Source: Paralithodes platypus
Lineage: Eukaryota; Arthropoda; Malacostraca; Decapoda; Lithodidae
Assembly: GCA_032716605.1 (NCBI GenBank)
Contig: JAVRFV010002372.1
Coordinates: 1-64,000, forward strand
Direction: 5' to 3'
DNA: 64,000 bases
The translations under genes and the position numbers were made by a program. Shown piece after piece: positions 21,150 through 31,975 of the stretch. Numbering within the stretch: the stretch's first letter is position 1; every line of letters starts with the position of its first letter. The notes below the pieces were generated by a model, which was given only the letters and a program-made list of their open reading frames with translations, ran no database searches and was not told the origin of the DNA.

Positions 21150-22262
21150 ATCTATTGCCAGACACCATGATCCCGAAGGGGTGGCCACGAATGAATTGCC
21201 TCCATACACCTCTTTCCTCTGTCACCAGCGCCCCTCCCCCCACCACTTGCACTCATATACCTCTACTCCATCCTTCCACCTCACTATCTGTCTGCCTCTT
21301 CCTCTCTGCCATTCCACCTCACTCTCGTACACTCTCCTAGTAATTTTATCGCTCCTCATGAGTTCCACATGAATGAACCATCTCAAGGTGTTCCTTTTCA
21401 CACTCTCCACCACATCCACATCCACACCACACCGCTCTCGTACTTCCTAATTCGTCTGTCTATCTGTCCATGTACAGCAACTCCACACGCAGTTCTGAAG
21501 TAACTCATTTCCAACCCTCACTCATCACACTTGATTTGTCTCTTCAACTCTATGCTTCACTCCGGTACATCAATTATAATGTAAAACTTGCAAAATAAAC
21601 AAACTAAAACTGGGACGACACAAGATAAATGCAAAAGAACTGATCAAAATCGCTATGTGGAAACAACGCTTAATAAAATAAATGTTTGAAATAAAAGAAC
21701 ACAATCCACCACATAGGGTGTACACAACTACATGAGCAAGTCAATTTGTTTCCCAAGTAAACTGATCGCACACATAACAATGCACCTCGTCATGTTCAAG
21801 GAATTAGTCAATTTGGGAAGTCCGGGACGATCTGTTAATTTTGTCTAAATTATGTATGAATAAAGAAAATACAATTTATATCAAATTTTATATTGAGCTA
21901 AATTTGCAATTTGACAAGATATCAACAAAAGCACAAAAAACATACATCACTCACTAACGATAGTGCTATCGGGTGTTAGGATTACCAAACTATTATTCAA
22001 TGACTTCTTTACTTCCATGCTCACCACCCTATTCCTTGTCACTGCTTTCAGCATTCCTACAACCTTCTTCTCCTGTTGCACCCTTTCCTGCACTCCATAT
22101 TCCCTTATTTACTCATCACCCTGCCCAAATACTTACGTGAGCTGACATTCACCATAACCTGACCATTCAAACTCACTTCACATTCTGTGACTGCACCCCT
22201 TCAAAGACCATAACCTTACTATTTCTCACATTTACCTCCAGGTTCCGTTTTTCATACACTGT
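21150..22262 (-). pseudogene. RTE-like LINE 3' region, interrupted
   Basis: Minus-strand sequence at 21150-21580 and 21963-22262 aligns by eye with the RTE-like copy at 58.43-59.16 kb, including the (TAGA)n 3' tail at 21144-21156, 'RRVGTL'-type thumb coding and the 'EVTLCEMKLNG'-like region. The protein is badly decayed. About 380 unrelated bases (21582-21962) lie between the two parts. Confidence 0.7.
21582..21962. mobile_element. ~380-bp insertion inside the RTE-like copy
   Basis: The RTE-like sequence breaks after 'CTTCACTCCGGTACATCA' and resumes at 'GTGTTAGGATTACCAAAC', whereas the 58.8-kb copy is continuous at that point. The inserted sequence is AT-rich, without a reading frame. No terminal repeats were found. 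Confidence 0.5.
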
Positions 22263-22667
22263 TAGGGTTAATTTTGTACAAAAGGCTTTACTCCATGGGT
22301 GATTTGGACGAAGATGGGCTACAGACTATGGATGTTTTAGACCAAGGGCCAGGCAATTTTAGAAGAAAAACAAAATTTGATTATGGCAAATTGACAAGTC
22401 ACAGAATAAAACTGTGACCATACATGTAATCATAGTTTAATTTTGTGCAATGTCAATTTGGCATAACCAAAAGTGATTTTCCAAATTTAGCTAGCTGGCC
22501 AAACTTTGCCAACAATTTAGGTTACTTTGGATTTTCAAATTTTATGAGTATACAGTATTTAGACTCTTCGCAGCGTTGCAATTCCAACGGTATATGGCAT
22601 TTCTACTTTTTCCTACAACTTACAAATCTCCCATGAACCAAACGTAACCAAACCTAAATACCCGTGA
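22263..22667. other. No gene recognised
   Basis: Only a short frame without motif is present. Confidence 0.4.
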
Positions 22668-22960
22668 ACTTATAGCCTTTGCTCCAAAAACACTCCAAAA
22701 CACCCATGGTCGACTATTATAGCCTTTCGTCCAAAAACACCCTTGGACTATATCCTATGGTCCAAAAACATTCATGGACTATATAGCCTTTGGTCCAAAA
22801 ACACCCCCAAAACACCCATGGAGTCTAATGAAGAACAATTTAATTGCACTGGTACTGACATAGGCCAATAGGCTATAGGAATGATGTATGGGCATGGACT
22901 AAAGCCTTTGGTCCCGAAATACCCATGGACTATGTAGCCTTTGCTCCAAAAACGCGGAAA
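22668..22960. repeat. Degenerate tandem repeat, ~35-40 bp unit
   Basis: The phrase TATAGCCTTTGGTCCAAAAA followed by CACCCATGGACTA recurs about six times with small variations, interrupted once by unrelated sequence at 22830-22890. Confidence 0.8.
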
Positions 22961-22984
22961 AAAAAACAAGGACTAAGGGTGTTT

Positions 22985-23160
22985 TTGGACTATCTCTCGC
23001 TTCGCGAGAGATAGTGAGCCTGTAATTTCATAGGAACTGGCCTTCACCCGGGACATTTTTCTACCGAAAAATGTACAAATTTATCTTGAAAATGGGTATC
23101 CCTGATGGAGATCTAGGGAACAGACTAAAAACCTCCCCTCAAGTGCCAGTATTATTACTA
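22985..23160 (-). repeat. Dispersed repeat R, inverted copy with a 12-bp stem hairpin
   Basis: ACTATCTCTCGC (22989-23000), loop TTC, and GCGAGAGATAGT form a perfect hairpin. Downstream, 'AGGAACTGGCC' and 'TTTTTCTACCGAAAAATGTA' are the complement of the beginning of repeat R at 43450. Confidence 0.6.
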
Positions 23161-23200
23161 GCTAATTCAATGGTGCTTGGCTGGAGAGTGGAAAAGACAA

Positions 23201-23643
23201 TTAACCCCTTCTGTACCGGCGACGTCTTTCTTATTGTAGCCTATTCTAGCTATGTTTAGACGATGTTGTGCAGTTTAAAAAGGGCCTCCAGTAATTGACC
23301 ACTTGCGAGTTTCAGGCTATAAGGAAGTTGGAGCTGTTGACATTGATATTTAACAGAATTACCAGCTATAATATGGTCGTTGTACATTTATAAGTACATA
23401 AAACCCAATTCAACATACTTTTTATCCATCAGAAACCTACATTATTATTGCATTTCTGTTTTATATCGATGTCTACAGCTCCAACTTCCTTATAGCCCGA
23501 AACTTGCAAGTGGTCAATAAATAGGTTTCGAACTATCTCACTTAACCCTTTTTACTACCGCAGATCCTTCTTAAACAGCACAAAATAATTTAAATATTGC
23601 TGGAATAAAATGATAAAGACGTCACCGGTACAGAAGGGGTTAA
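23201..23643. mobile_element. Family P foldback element carrying a nested foldback
   Basis: The outer ends TTAACCCCTTCTGTACCGGC and GACGTCACCGGTACAGAAGG-GGTTAA are inverted repeats, with TTAA at both edges. Family P copies elsewhere are about 200 bp; this one is 443 bp because a second foldback (23293-23518) lies in its centre. The two layers belong to different families. Confidence 0.75.
23293..23518. mobile_element. Family G foldback element (TTGACCACTTGCGAG), copy 1
   Basis: 'AATTGACCACTTGCGAGTTT' and 'GGCTATAAGGAAGTTGGAGC' are inverted at the right end ('GCTCCAACTTCCTTATAGCC', 'CTTGCAAGTGGTCAAT'). Arms of about 60 nt surround an AT-rich centre. Other copies lie at 30556, 30920 and 53277. 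Confidence 0.75.
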
Positions 23644-24741
23644 GAGATGTACAATCGAGGCAAAAACAATCTTTACGCTAACGCTCTAAACATTCTGGAA
23701 GTGGGTCGAAATCTTATGATAATGCAGACGTTTGTTTCACCCGATTCATTCCGTTCACACAAATAGCCTATACATCTCACCAGTGTAAAGATTGTTTATT
23801 TTCCTTGAGTGTAAGCGATATATGTATAGTATAATTATATAGGCAGGGAACAAATATAACAATTGCAATGAAAAGCGTAAACAACAGTAGCTTGGCCGAG
23901 CTTGGGGCCTCTGCATCACTGATATGGCTGGTAGCATAAATTACTGAGCCGGGGAGCTTCAAATGTTCAGAGGTCGGTCGCCGATGCTGAATCAATGGCA
24001 GATCCTTCGTCAGGTACTGGCAGTTCCTCCTTCAGGTATCAAAAAGTATATTATAAATTTATGAAATGCAAGGAAATGTAGCCTACAACATATAGATTAG
24101 GTACCTGTACTTCATATATTATAGAACAAATATATAATTATGATAAAATACACCCAAGTAAGTCGATCATAGTATTAGTGGAAACGAGGGCGTGTGCAAC
24201 CCATTTGTATTTTTCCGCCTCCCAGTCCACTGTTCGGCTCCCGGTGTTGCAAACTTAGCACGTCTTTTGTACATCTAGCGTCAAGTTTTTGCATTTAGCG
24301 GGGTTTTTCTTTGTGTTCTTCAATCTAGCTTCATATATGGCATTTTTTCCCGGCTTAGAGTATTATGAAATATCGCATATTATAATATACTGTATAATAA
24401 TAAAGCCTAATCAGCATTGGGGAAAGTATAAACGAATCTTTACCGTACTCTGTTATGTAGCCTATAGCCTATAACCCGTATAGTAGGCTATGGGTGATCA
24501 GAGCGGGGAGTAAGGATTTAGTGTAGAACTATATTTAAAGGCCCCATAGACAGTCAAACATTACTGACAATCAAGATTGCCGGATCTAATACACGGTTTC
24601 AATCAATTGTGCAAGGTTTCATCACACCCGTACACGACAGTTGTCTGCACAAACACCATGTTTGCGCACTCATGATCGACATCTTTACATCCAAATTTGT
24701 AGTCAAGAGCATAAATGGCTACCAAGAAAACAAAATAACTG
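23644..24741. other. AT-rich, no gene recognised
   Basis: No motif-bearing frame or clear repeat is seen. Confidence 0.4.
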
Positions 24742-24925
24742 TATAGGCTAACTGTGAGGCTTAGTGTGTGGTATAACTGAGGCTATGTGGAGTATCTGGT
24801 ATAACTGTGAGCAATAACTGTGTGGTATAGGCCTAACTATGGTAATGGTATTAGTGTTTAAATATCTGGTGATACTGGTGGTAGATTATAACTGGTAGGT
24901 CTATAACTAACTGCGTGGTAGGCCT
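24742..24925. repeat. Degenerate GGTATAACTG repeat
   Basis: GGTATAACTGTG-like and GTGGTATAGGCC-like phrases recur about eight times with indels. Confidence 0.5.
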
Positions 24926-26159
24926 ATATCTTGTGGAATATTGTGGTTGGTTGCTGTATATAATAACGCAATGCCAATGTGCTACTTCGGTTAATATATG
25001 TATGTCCTTTTAAACAAATAATTTGGACATACTGTAAAGGGTGAACGATCTCCAGTGAGCTGTTCCACAGTTCCTCGGTCAACTTGTTCAAGCGTTGTTC
25101 GTTTGTTTCTTGCCTTCGATCTATTATTAATAACAAAAAATAATAACTATAAATTATTTGCACACAACATCCTCGAAGTATAATGTCATTCTGTATAATA
25201 TGTGACGAAACTGAGTATCTTTAATTCATATGGAGGTTAAATTGGTCACGATTAAATACTACCTAGTTAGTTGGTCAAGTAATCGGATGCGAGACATGTG
25301 CATAGCAACCAACCAATAACCATAGCAACCATCCGCCTTCCAGCTATGCCATCATGCTAGATTTATTGCTAGATTTAGCTACGCTTACCTCGATCTAGCA
25401 ACAACTATTTACATCGAATGACAAGAATTTTAGCTAATTCCTAAAGATCTGAGACATTTGTATGCGATATTCTAAGGTAGTGTTAGATTGTGCCATTTTG
25501 CTAGTGGTATTGTAGGGATTGTGCAGCTTTATCATATTGATACTGTAGTCTGCATTTCATATTATCTAGCGAAATTTGAGGATTAATATAGCATTATTTC
25601 GCTATATAGATTTGGTATCCCTGCCCGGACCTGCTCCTCGGAAACGTCAATTTACGTCATTGCTCAGCAGGTCATCGAAGTGGTAGGACGCAGAGATTAG
25701 TGGTAAGCATATTGGCATTTTTATGATTCTTATCTTGGAACATATGTATGTATGTCTCTGTGGATAGTGTATGCACCTTTACTTTTCTTGAGGTGGAGTG
25801 AAAGTTAGATTATGTATTGTACGGCGTGTGGTTGTAAATTATGTAGGCCTAACCAGGCAACCATTTGCAAGTGACAGGAGCTTTGACATTTCGGCTCACC
25901 GTTTATTTACACATGGCCTTGGGTTCTAATGGGTCATTTTAGGTCTTTAGTCCTCATTGTTTCAGGAGACGTTGGAAGTTATCGATCGTTAGGATAAATA
26001 TAATACGTATAATGAGCAGCTTCACGTGGCCGTATACTTGCAGACCATTCTTGTTCTCATGAGCCGGCCGTGAATGCCAAACTTATTCAGCGTTAATCCA
26101 TCCCATCATATTATCGTAGTTTTAAAGTAGGCAGTCTTTTATATACTCAGCGGTAGAAG
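24926..26159. other. No gene recognised
   Basis: Mixed-composition sequence, with no frame over about 80 codons and no obvious repeat. Confidence 0.4.
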
Positions 26160-26330
26160 ATGGAGTATAAACTAAATAAGTTGGTCACCAGTTATTTTGC
26201 AATATTTGAAAACAATTATGGATTTTTATATGCTCTAAAACATTATATGAAAATGTGTTTTAAGCCTCGGCAAAACCTAATAAAAATATATGGTACTAAA
26301 ATGGAATTTTGTCGTAACATGGTTGTCAAT
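26160..26330. repeat. Unit of the 29-kb foldback family, single copy
   Basis: 'TATGCTCTAAAACATTATATG', 'GCCTCGGCAAAACCTAATAA' and 'GTAACATGGTTGTCAATA' match the units near 29050, 29640 and 29800. Confidence 0.6.
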
Positions 26331-26524
26331 ATCTTCCTATAGACGGCACCGACTCGTACACACGCCATTTTCACCTGTCTCCCGAGGTCTGTCCACCAGC
26401 TTTTTAGTCCACTCCACCTGCCCATCTCTGTCGATTGGATAGGTTGTTTGGTTAGGTTAATATACTAGGTCTCGGAAACAAGATTCGTAGTATTTACGGT
26501 ATCTGGACACTTCGAGCGGTGGCG

Positions 26525-26580
26525 CATTTAGGTTAGGTTAGGTTAAGTTAAGTTAGGTTAGGTCAATTAGGTTAGATTGT
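26525..26580. repeat. Interstitial TTAGG tract
   Basis: About nine tandem or near-tandem TTAGG/TTAAG pentamers. TTAGG is the common arthropod telomere unit. Confidence 0.7.
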
Positions 26581-26863
26581 GCATCCGCTCGATCAGGAAT
26601 TCGCTCGAAGCGACTCGCATTCGTATTTACAGATACGGCCGAATACCGGTTGGCTACTAAATGGGCGCCGGCCCAACCGCCATGCTGTATCTCACGTAGG
26701 CCTACTAGGTACTACGGACACATTGTAGGCGTTAGGTGTGGATTAGGCTTGTATCCAATGTACTAGGCCTATGTTACTGGATATTTATGATTTAAATAAG
26801 TGCTACGTTCTCGATAAATCTGGTTATATGGCTTTGCAATTAGGGAAATCATGAGCCGATTTC

Positions 26864-27305
26864 TGACATTTGGTCAATATTTACGAGTCACACCACAGCT
26901 GGGATCTAATTTCTAATGGTAGTTTTGGGTTCCTATCATTCTATGCTTCATTGCTATATACTTTTTATCCACCGGAAAATATTTTATTTTCTTGGCTCTA
27001 TTTTTTTTGGTTAGCATGACCTAACAAAAAAACCTAACCTAACCTAACAGCCCCCAAATACATTTAGGTTAGGTTAGGTTAGGTGTTTTGGTTAGGTTAG
27101 GCCTAGGCTAATGCTTAAAAAAAAAAAAAAAAAAAAAAAAAGTAGCCTAGGCCTAGCCTATAGGCTATAGGCCTACTGTATATATATATTTTCCGGTGGA
27201 TAAAAAGTATATAGCATTGAAGCATAGAATGATAGGAACCCAAAACTATCATTAGAAATGAGATCCCAGCTGTGGTGTGACTCGTAAATATTGACCCGAC
27301 ATTTA
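26864..27305. repeat. Foldback with ~120-bp arms and a telomere-like centre
   Basis: The left arm (26864-26988, 'CACAGCTGGGATCTAATTTC' ... 'TATCCACCGGAAAATATTTT') is inverted at 27183-27305. The centre holds CCTAA and TTAGG tracts in opposite orientations (27027-27105) and a 23-base A run near 27117-27141. Confidence 0.75.
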
Positions 27306-27317
27306 GTTAGTCTTTTT

Positions 27318-27690
27318 CTATTCTCAAAATACGATCCAAGTTTTGCCAAAAATTGGCTCGGGTTTTCCAAAATTATGCTTTTGGGGTTTGCAATACAGTA
27401 TAGGGAAACATGAGCCAAAATTTCTAAATTAGGTTACTGTAATTTGTTTACTCTTAAAATTCGCAAAATCCGAGCCAAGTTTTGCCAAAACTTGGCTCGG
27501 GTTTTCCAAAATTCGTGTTCTATGGCTTTGCAATTTCGGGAAACCTGAGCCAAATTTCTAAACGAGGTTACTGTCATTTTGTTGTCTACAAACTCAAAAT
27601 CCGAGCCAGCTTTGGCCAAACTGGCTCAGGTTTTCGAAATATTGGGTTTTAGACCTTAAAACCCGAGCCAAGTTTTGCTAAAATACGTTT
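27318..27690. repeat. Tandem ~140-bp unit with a 14-bp stem palindrome
   Basis: Three units contain 'CGAGCCAAGTTTTGCC' and 'TTGGCTCGGGTTTTCC'. In the second unit (27470-27500) CCGAGCCAAGTTTT, loop GCC, and AAAACTTGGCTCGG form a perfect stem. Related single phrases occur near 35175, 35485 and 36690. Confidence 0.7.
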
Positions 27691-28009
27691 TAATCGCCGT
27701 TTTACGCATTTAACCCCTCATTTTCCCTGTACTTCATAGCCCTCCCCACTATCGGTCTTAAGACCGTTGTATAAAGGGGAAAACGGTTTCGCCGAGGGTT
27801 GTAATTATTTCCAAACACTATATATTGATGAAAACTAACAGGGAAAAATAAAAAAAATCCATGGGAAAATTGATGACCATCTTATTTAGTTTTTCTGAAG
27901 ATGGTAAGTCAGGATTTAATGGTGGGTATGTAGGCTATCGATAATTATTAATCTAATTCGATACTTGGGAAATTTCGAGATGCCGAAATTTGAGGGGAGG
28001 GAGGAGGAT

Positions 28010-28158
28010 GTACAGTTGTGAGCCATAACAAGGATACACCCAATTTGAATAATTACACATGGTAAGTATGGTGTTGTTAACTGTATATTGGGTTTGGTGG
28101 AAATTATTTTAATGTACAGTTTTGAGCCATAGTAAGTATAGCCTACACCCAATTTAAC
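28010..28158. repeat. Duplicated Tc1-like end
   Basis: 'GTACAGTTGTGAGCCATAAC' and 'ACACCCAATTT' at 28010-28055 recur at 28116-28158 in the same orientation. The tip TACAGTT-TGAGCC is Tc1-like. Confidence 0.5.
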
Positions 28159-28204
28159 CTTTGAAGATTTTTTTTGAAGCCAATGGGGGATAATGAAGTA
28201 TTTC

Positions 28205-28292
28205 AAGTCACTCCGGCCCTAGTCACTCCGGCCTCCCTCCCTAGTCATTACGGCCTCCCACCCTAGTCACACCGGCCTCCCACCCTAGTCCA
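28205..28292. repeat. 22-24 bp tandem array, CCTAGTCACTCCGGCC
   Basis: Four units of CCCTAGTCACTCCGGCCTCC. An inverted related array lies at 31617-31711. Confidence 0.8.
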
Positions 28293-28374
28293 CACCATGT
28301 GCAATTCTTATTTGTGTAAGATGCAATTCTTATTATATAAGATATTAAGATAATTATAGGAATAGACTGGCAGC

Positions 28375-28880
28375 TTATTATAACATATTATTAGGGAAAG
28401 TGAAGCTCTATGGAATCCTTATAATATACTCACATAGATTCCGTTGTGGGAGAATAGTTTTGATAAGTTTTGTAACTCTATTTTGTCGATATAAATAGTC
28501 CCGCGCGTAAACAAACTCAGTCCCGCAATCTTGAGAGCTCTGCTACGGACGTGTTCAATGTTTACAAAAAGTGTTCGGAATGGAGTACACTCGCTATGGT
28601 AAAGTGTTATGTTCTACAAAGATGTTACTGTATGTCTAATATATGAACCCACAATAGCTGGCATGCAAGGGCTAGTGTTGTATCCCACGTACTGGGTCTA
28701 GGGTTAGGTTAAGTTAGGTTGTTTGGTTAGGTTAATATACTAGGTCTCGGAAACAAGATTCGTAGTTGCGGTAGTATTTACATCAAAACTATAGTTAACT
28801 ATCAAAACTATTCTCCCACAGTGGAATCTATGTGAGTATATATAAGGGATTCCATAGAGCTTCACTTTCCCTAATAAATT
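28375..28880. repeat. ~500-bp foldback element
   Basis: 'TTATTAGGGAAAGTGAAGCT', 'CTCACATAGATTCCGTTGTG' and 'AGAATAGTTTTGATA' (28380-28470) are inverted at 28790-28880. A third copy of the right arm is at 30325-30405. Confidence 0.7.
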
Positions 28881-28981
28881 ATGTATTATAACGCTGAGAG
28901 TCTTTTCAAAAAAATTACCCAAGATTCGTAGTTGCGGTAGTATTTACATCAAAACTATAGTTAACTATCAAAACTCTTCTC

Positions 28982-30440
28982 GGTTCAATGTTCTATTTTA
29001 ATACCACGAATTTTGTTTATATATTTGAAGATAATATTGAATCTATATGCTCTAAAGATCATAAGAAAATTTGTTTTAACCCTCGGCAAAACCTAATAAA
29101 AAAGTATGGTACATTTGGAAAAAATGTTATTTTTAATACCACAAATTTTCAGAGTGTTTTTTATAAAAGAAATTGTTCATTTGCATCAATATATCGTGTT
29201 GGTAATTAATTAGAAATCTCGGGAAAACCTATTTTCCCCATTAGGCCTATTGATCGATGTTGAGACACGCCCCAGATAGTGATTTGAAAAGACATTAGCC
29301 TAACCTAACTACCTTACCTAACCTAACCTAGTATTATGGGTGGGGGCTGCTGCCCCCACACCCCCGCTGGTTGAGTACTAATCCCTTAGTAAATAAAAAA
29401 AAAAATTGGCTGTCAATTATACAAAGGTGAAAGGAAGTCGATGAAGTCTACGGTGTTTACTCTGCAATCTTCAGCTTTGATTGTACATTGATAACGGGAA
29501 AGTACCGTATTGACAACCTTGTTACGAAAATTAAATTTTAATACCATACTTTTATATTAGGTTTTTCAGAGGGTTTAACACATTTTCATATGATCTTTAG
29601 AGCTATCGATAACTGGAAGTACCGTATTGACAACCTTGTTACGAAAAAGAAATTTTAGTACCATACTTTTTTTATTAGGTTTTGCCGAGGGTTAAAACAA
29701 ATTTTCTTATGATCTTTACAGCATATAGATTCAATATGTATCGTCAAATATATCAATAAAAATGTGGTATTAAAATAACATTGAACCAAATGTTTTTTCA
29801 TAACAAGGTTGTCAATACGGTACTTCCAGTTATCTATAGCTCTAAAGATCATATGCAAATGTGTTAAACCCTCGGAAAAACTTAATATAAAAAGTAGTTA
29901 TTAAAATTTAATTTTCGTAACAAGGTTGTCAATACGATACTTTCCCGTTATCAATGTACAATCAACGCTGATGATTGCAGAGTAAACACGTAGACTTCAT
30001 CGACTTTCTTTCACCTTCATATAATCGACAGCCAAATTTTGTTTGTATTTACTAAGGGATTAGTACTCAACCAGCGGGGATGTTGGGACGGCAGCGCCCA
30101 CCCATAATACTAGGTTAGGTTAGGTTAGGTAAGGTTGTTAGGTTAGGCTAATGCCTTTTCAAATCACTATCGGGGGTGTGTCTCAAGATCGATCAAGAGG
30201 CCTAATGGGGAAAATAGATGTTCCCGAGATTTCGAATTAATTACAAACACTATATATTGATGCAAATGAACAATTTCTTTTATAAAAAACAATTGGAAAA
30301 TTCGTGGTATTAAAATAAAAAAATTCCCTATTCTCCCACACTGGAATCTATGTGAGTATATTATAAGGATTCCATAGAGCTTCACTTTCCCTAATAAATT
30401 ATGTATAATAACGCTGAGTCTTTTAAAAAAAAATACCCTG
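28982..30440. repeat. Large foldback, arms of several hundred bases, centre ~29720
   Basis: The left half runs through 'TTAATTAGAAATCTCGGGAA', CCTAACCTAACC, 'GCTGGTTGAGTACTAATCCC' and 'ACCGTATTGACAACCTTGTT'. The right half gives the reverse complements in mirrored order (29900-30300). Within it, the unit 'GTATTGACAACCTTGTTACG' is itself repeated (29509, 29619 and inverted at 29804, 29914). This is a nested palindrome roughly 1.4 kb across. Confidence 0.75.
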
Positions 30441-30555
30441 ACTTTAAATTTTCCTCTCATTCCATTTAAATTTACGTTGTTCCATGTTGTCAATTGCTTC
30501 ACTCATATTTCTATTTATTTATAGCCATATATATCGTATTTATGTTGTCGAATCT

Positions 30556-30772
30556 AATTGACCACTTGCGAGTTTCGGGCTATTAGGAAGGTGGAGTTTT
30601 TACATTGATATTTAGCAGAATTACCAGTTAAAATGCAGTTGTAGTACATTCATAAATACATACAACTAAACTTAACACGATTTATCCATTAGACATCTAC
30701 TTATTATTGTATTTCTGTTTAATACCAATGTTTACTGCACCAACTTCCTTATAGCCGGAAACTCGCAAGTGA
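30556..30772. mobile_element. Family G foldback element, copy 2
   Basis: Starts AATTGACCACTTGCGAGTTT and ends CGGAAACTCGCAAGTGA; same order of internal phrases as copy 1. Confidence 0.7.
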
Positions 30773-30919
30773 GACGGGCGTATCAGGCCTGTGCAATTCT
30801 TATTTATTTGTGTTGTATGCATATTGGTTCTGTCAGATGAAACTAATAGATCAGATAGATACATAAATAGATAGGGACAGTGATTCCAAAATTATCAATA
30901 CGAGAAATAAAAGTTAATG

Positions 30920-31145
30920 AATTGACCACTTGCGAGTTTAGTTCTATAAGGAAGTTGGAGCTGTAGACATCGATATTTAGCAAAATTAACAGCTAAAATG
31001 CGGTTTTAGTACATTTATAAATACAGAAAACCCAATTCAACATACTTTCTATCCATCAGAACCTACATGATTATCGTATTTCTGCTTAATAGCGATGTTT
31101 CCGGCTCCAAATTCCTTATAGCCTGACACTCGCAAGTGGTCAAAT
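30920..31145. mobile_element. Family G foldback element, copy 3
   Basis: Starts AATTGACCACTTGCGAGTTT and ends ACTCGCAAGTGGTCAAATTG. It is only about 150 bp from copy 2, in the same arrangement. Confidence 0.7.
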
Positions 31146-31616
31146 TGATTTGAAACGAAATATATGAGATAGACTTGACTTTAAATGATCCTCTCATTCC
31201 ATCCCATTTTAATTTACTTTGCTTCGTGTTGTCAATTGCTTCACTCATATTTATATTTATTTATAGAATCTATAGCGTATTTATGTTGTGAATCTAATTC
31301 GGTAAGGGTTGTGATGGGCGTATCGTCGAGTGTATAAAGTTATGTAAACGAAGTGACGATACTTCCTATTCTATATCAATTTACTTTGTTTCATGTTATC
31401 AATTGCTTCACTCTTATTTCTATCGTCCCATGTGTTTACATTACTCGTGCGCTCGCGGCAGTTACTGACTTCCTGTCGATACAGTGAGTAGAGCATTTCA
31501 CAAACTAATTTTGATTTATTTTTGTGGATATTATATTCAGAAACCGTAGATTCACTGTATGGTTAAGGGCTTCTCTCTTAATTATTTGTATTTCTAATTA
31601 TTATTTTCAATGGGCC

Positions 31617-31711
31617 GCCGTGACTAGGGTACTGGGGTCGGAGTGACTAGGGCCGGAAGAACTATGGGCCGGAGTTACTAGGACAGGATTAACTATGGGC
31701 CGGAGTCACTA
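31617..31711. repeat. Inverted counterpart of the 28.2-kb array
   Basis: GTGACTAGGGCCGGA-type phrases occur four times, the reverse complement of the array at 28205-28292. The two arrays bracket the nested foldback region. Confidence 0.65.
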
Positions 31712-31975
31712 GTTTCCTAATGAAGCATTATAGGCTGTCTTTGGTAATAGTCGCACTAACACTCCGCACCTCCTATAAAAAGCGTTTTCACAATACCATA
31801 ATAGTGACTCGTCCTACTTAACCCATTAGCTGCCGGGTTGGTTCTGGAATGCCATGGCAATTTATAGCAATTTACATAGCCTGTGGAGACGAGTCAGAGT
31901 GAAACGTGGCAGGCCCCCGTCCACTCCCCAGCCAAATGGCCAGGGCTGAGGGAAGGACCCAGGACCCGGATTCAC

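Noticed and set aside
20798..21372. Open frames of 120-187 codons over the 30-bp minisatellite
   Set aside because: They arise from the repeat unit and run into LINE 3' sequence in a meaningless frame.
26525..27110. True telomere or chromosome end
   Set aside because: TTAGG tracts are short, in both orientations, and embedded in repeats with unrelated sequence on both sides.
27318..27690. CRISPR-like array
   Set aside because: The units are ~140 bp with conserved interiors, not short repeats with unique spacers, and the context is eukaryotic.
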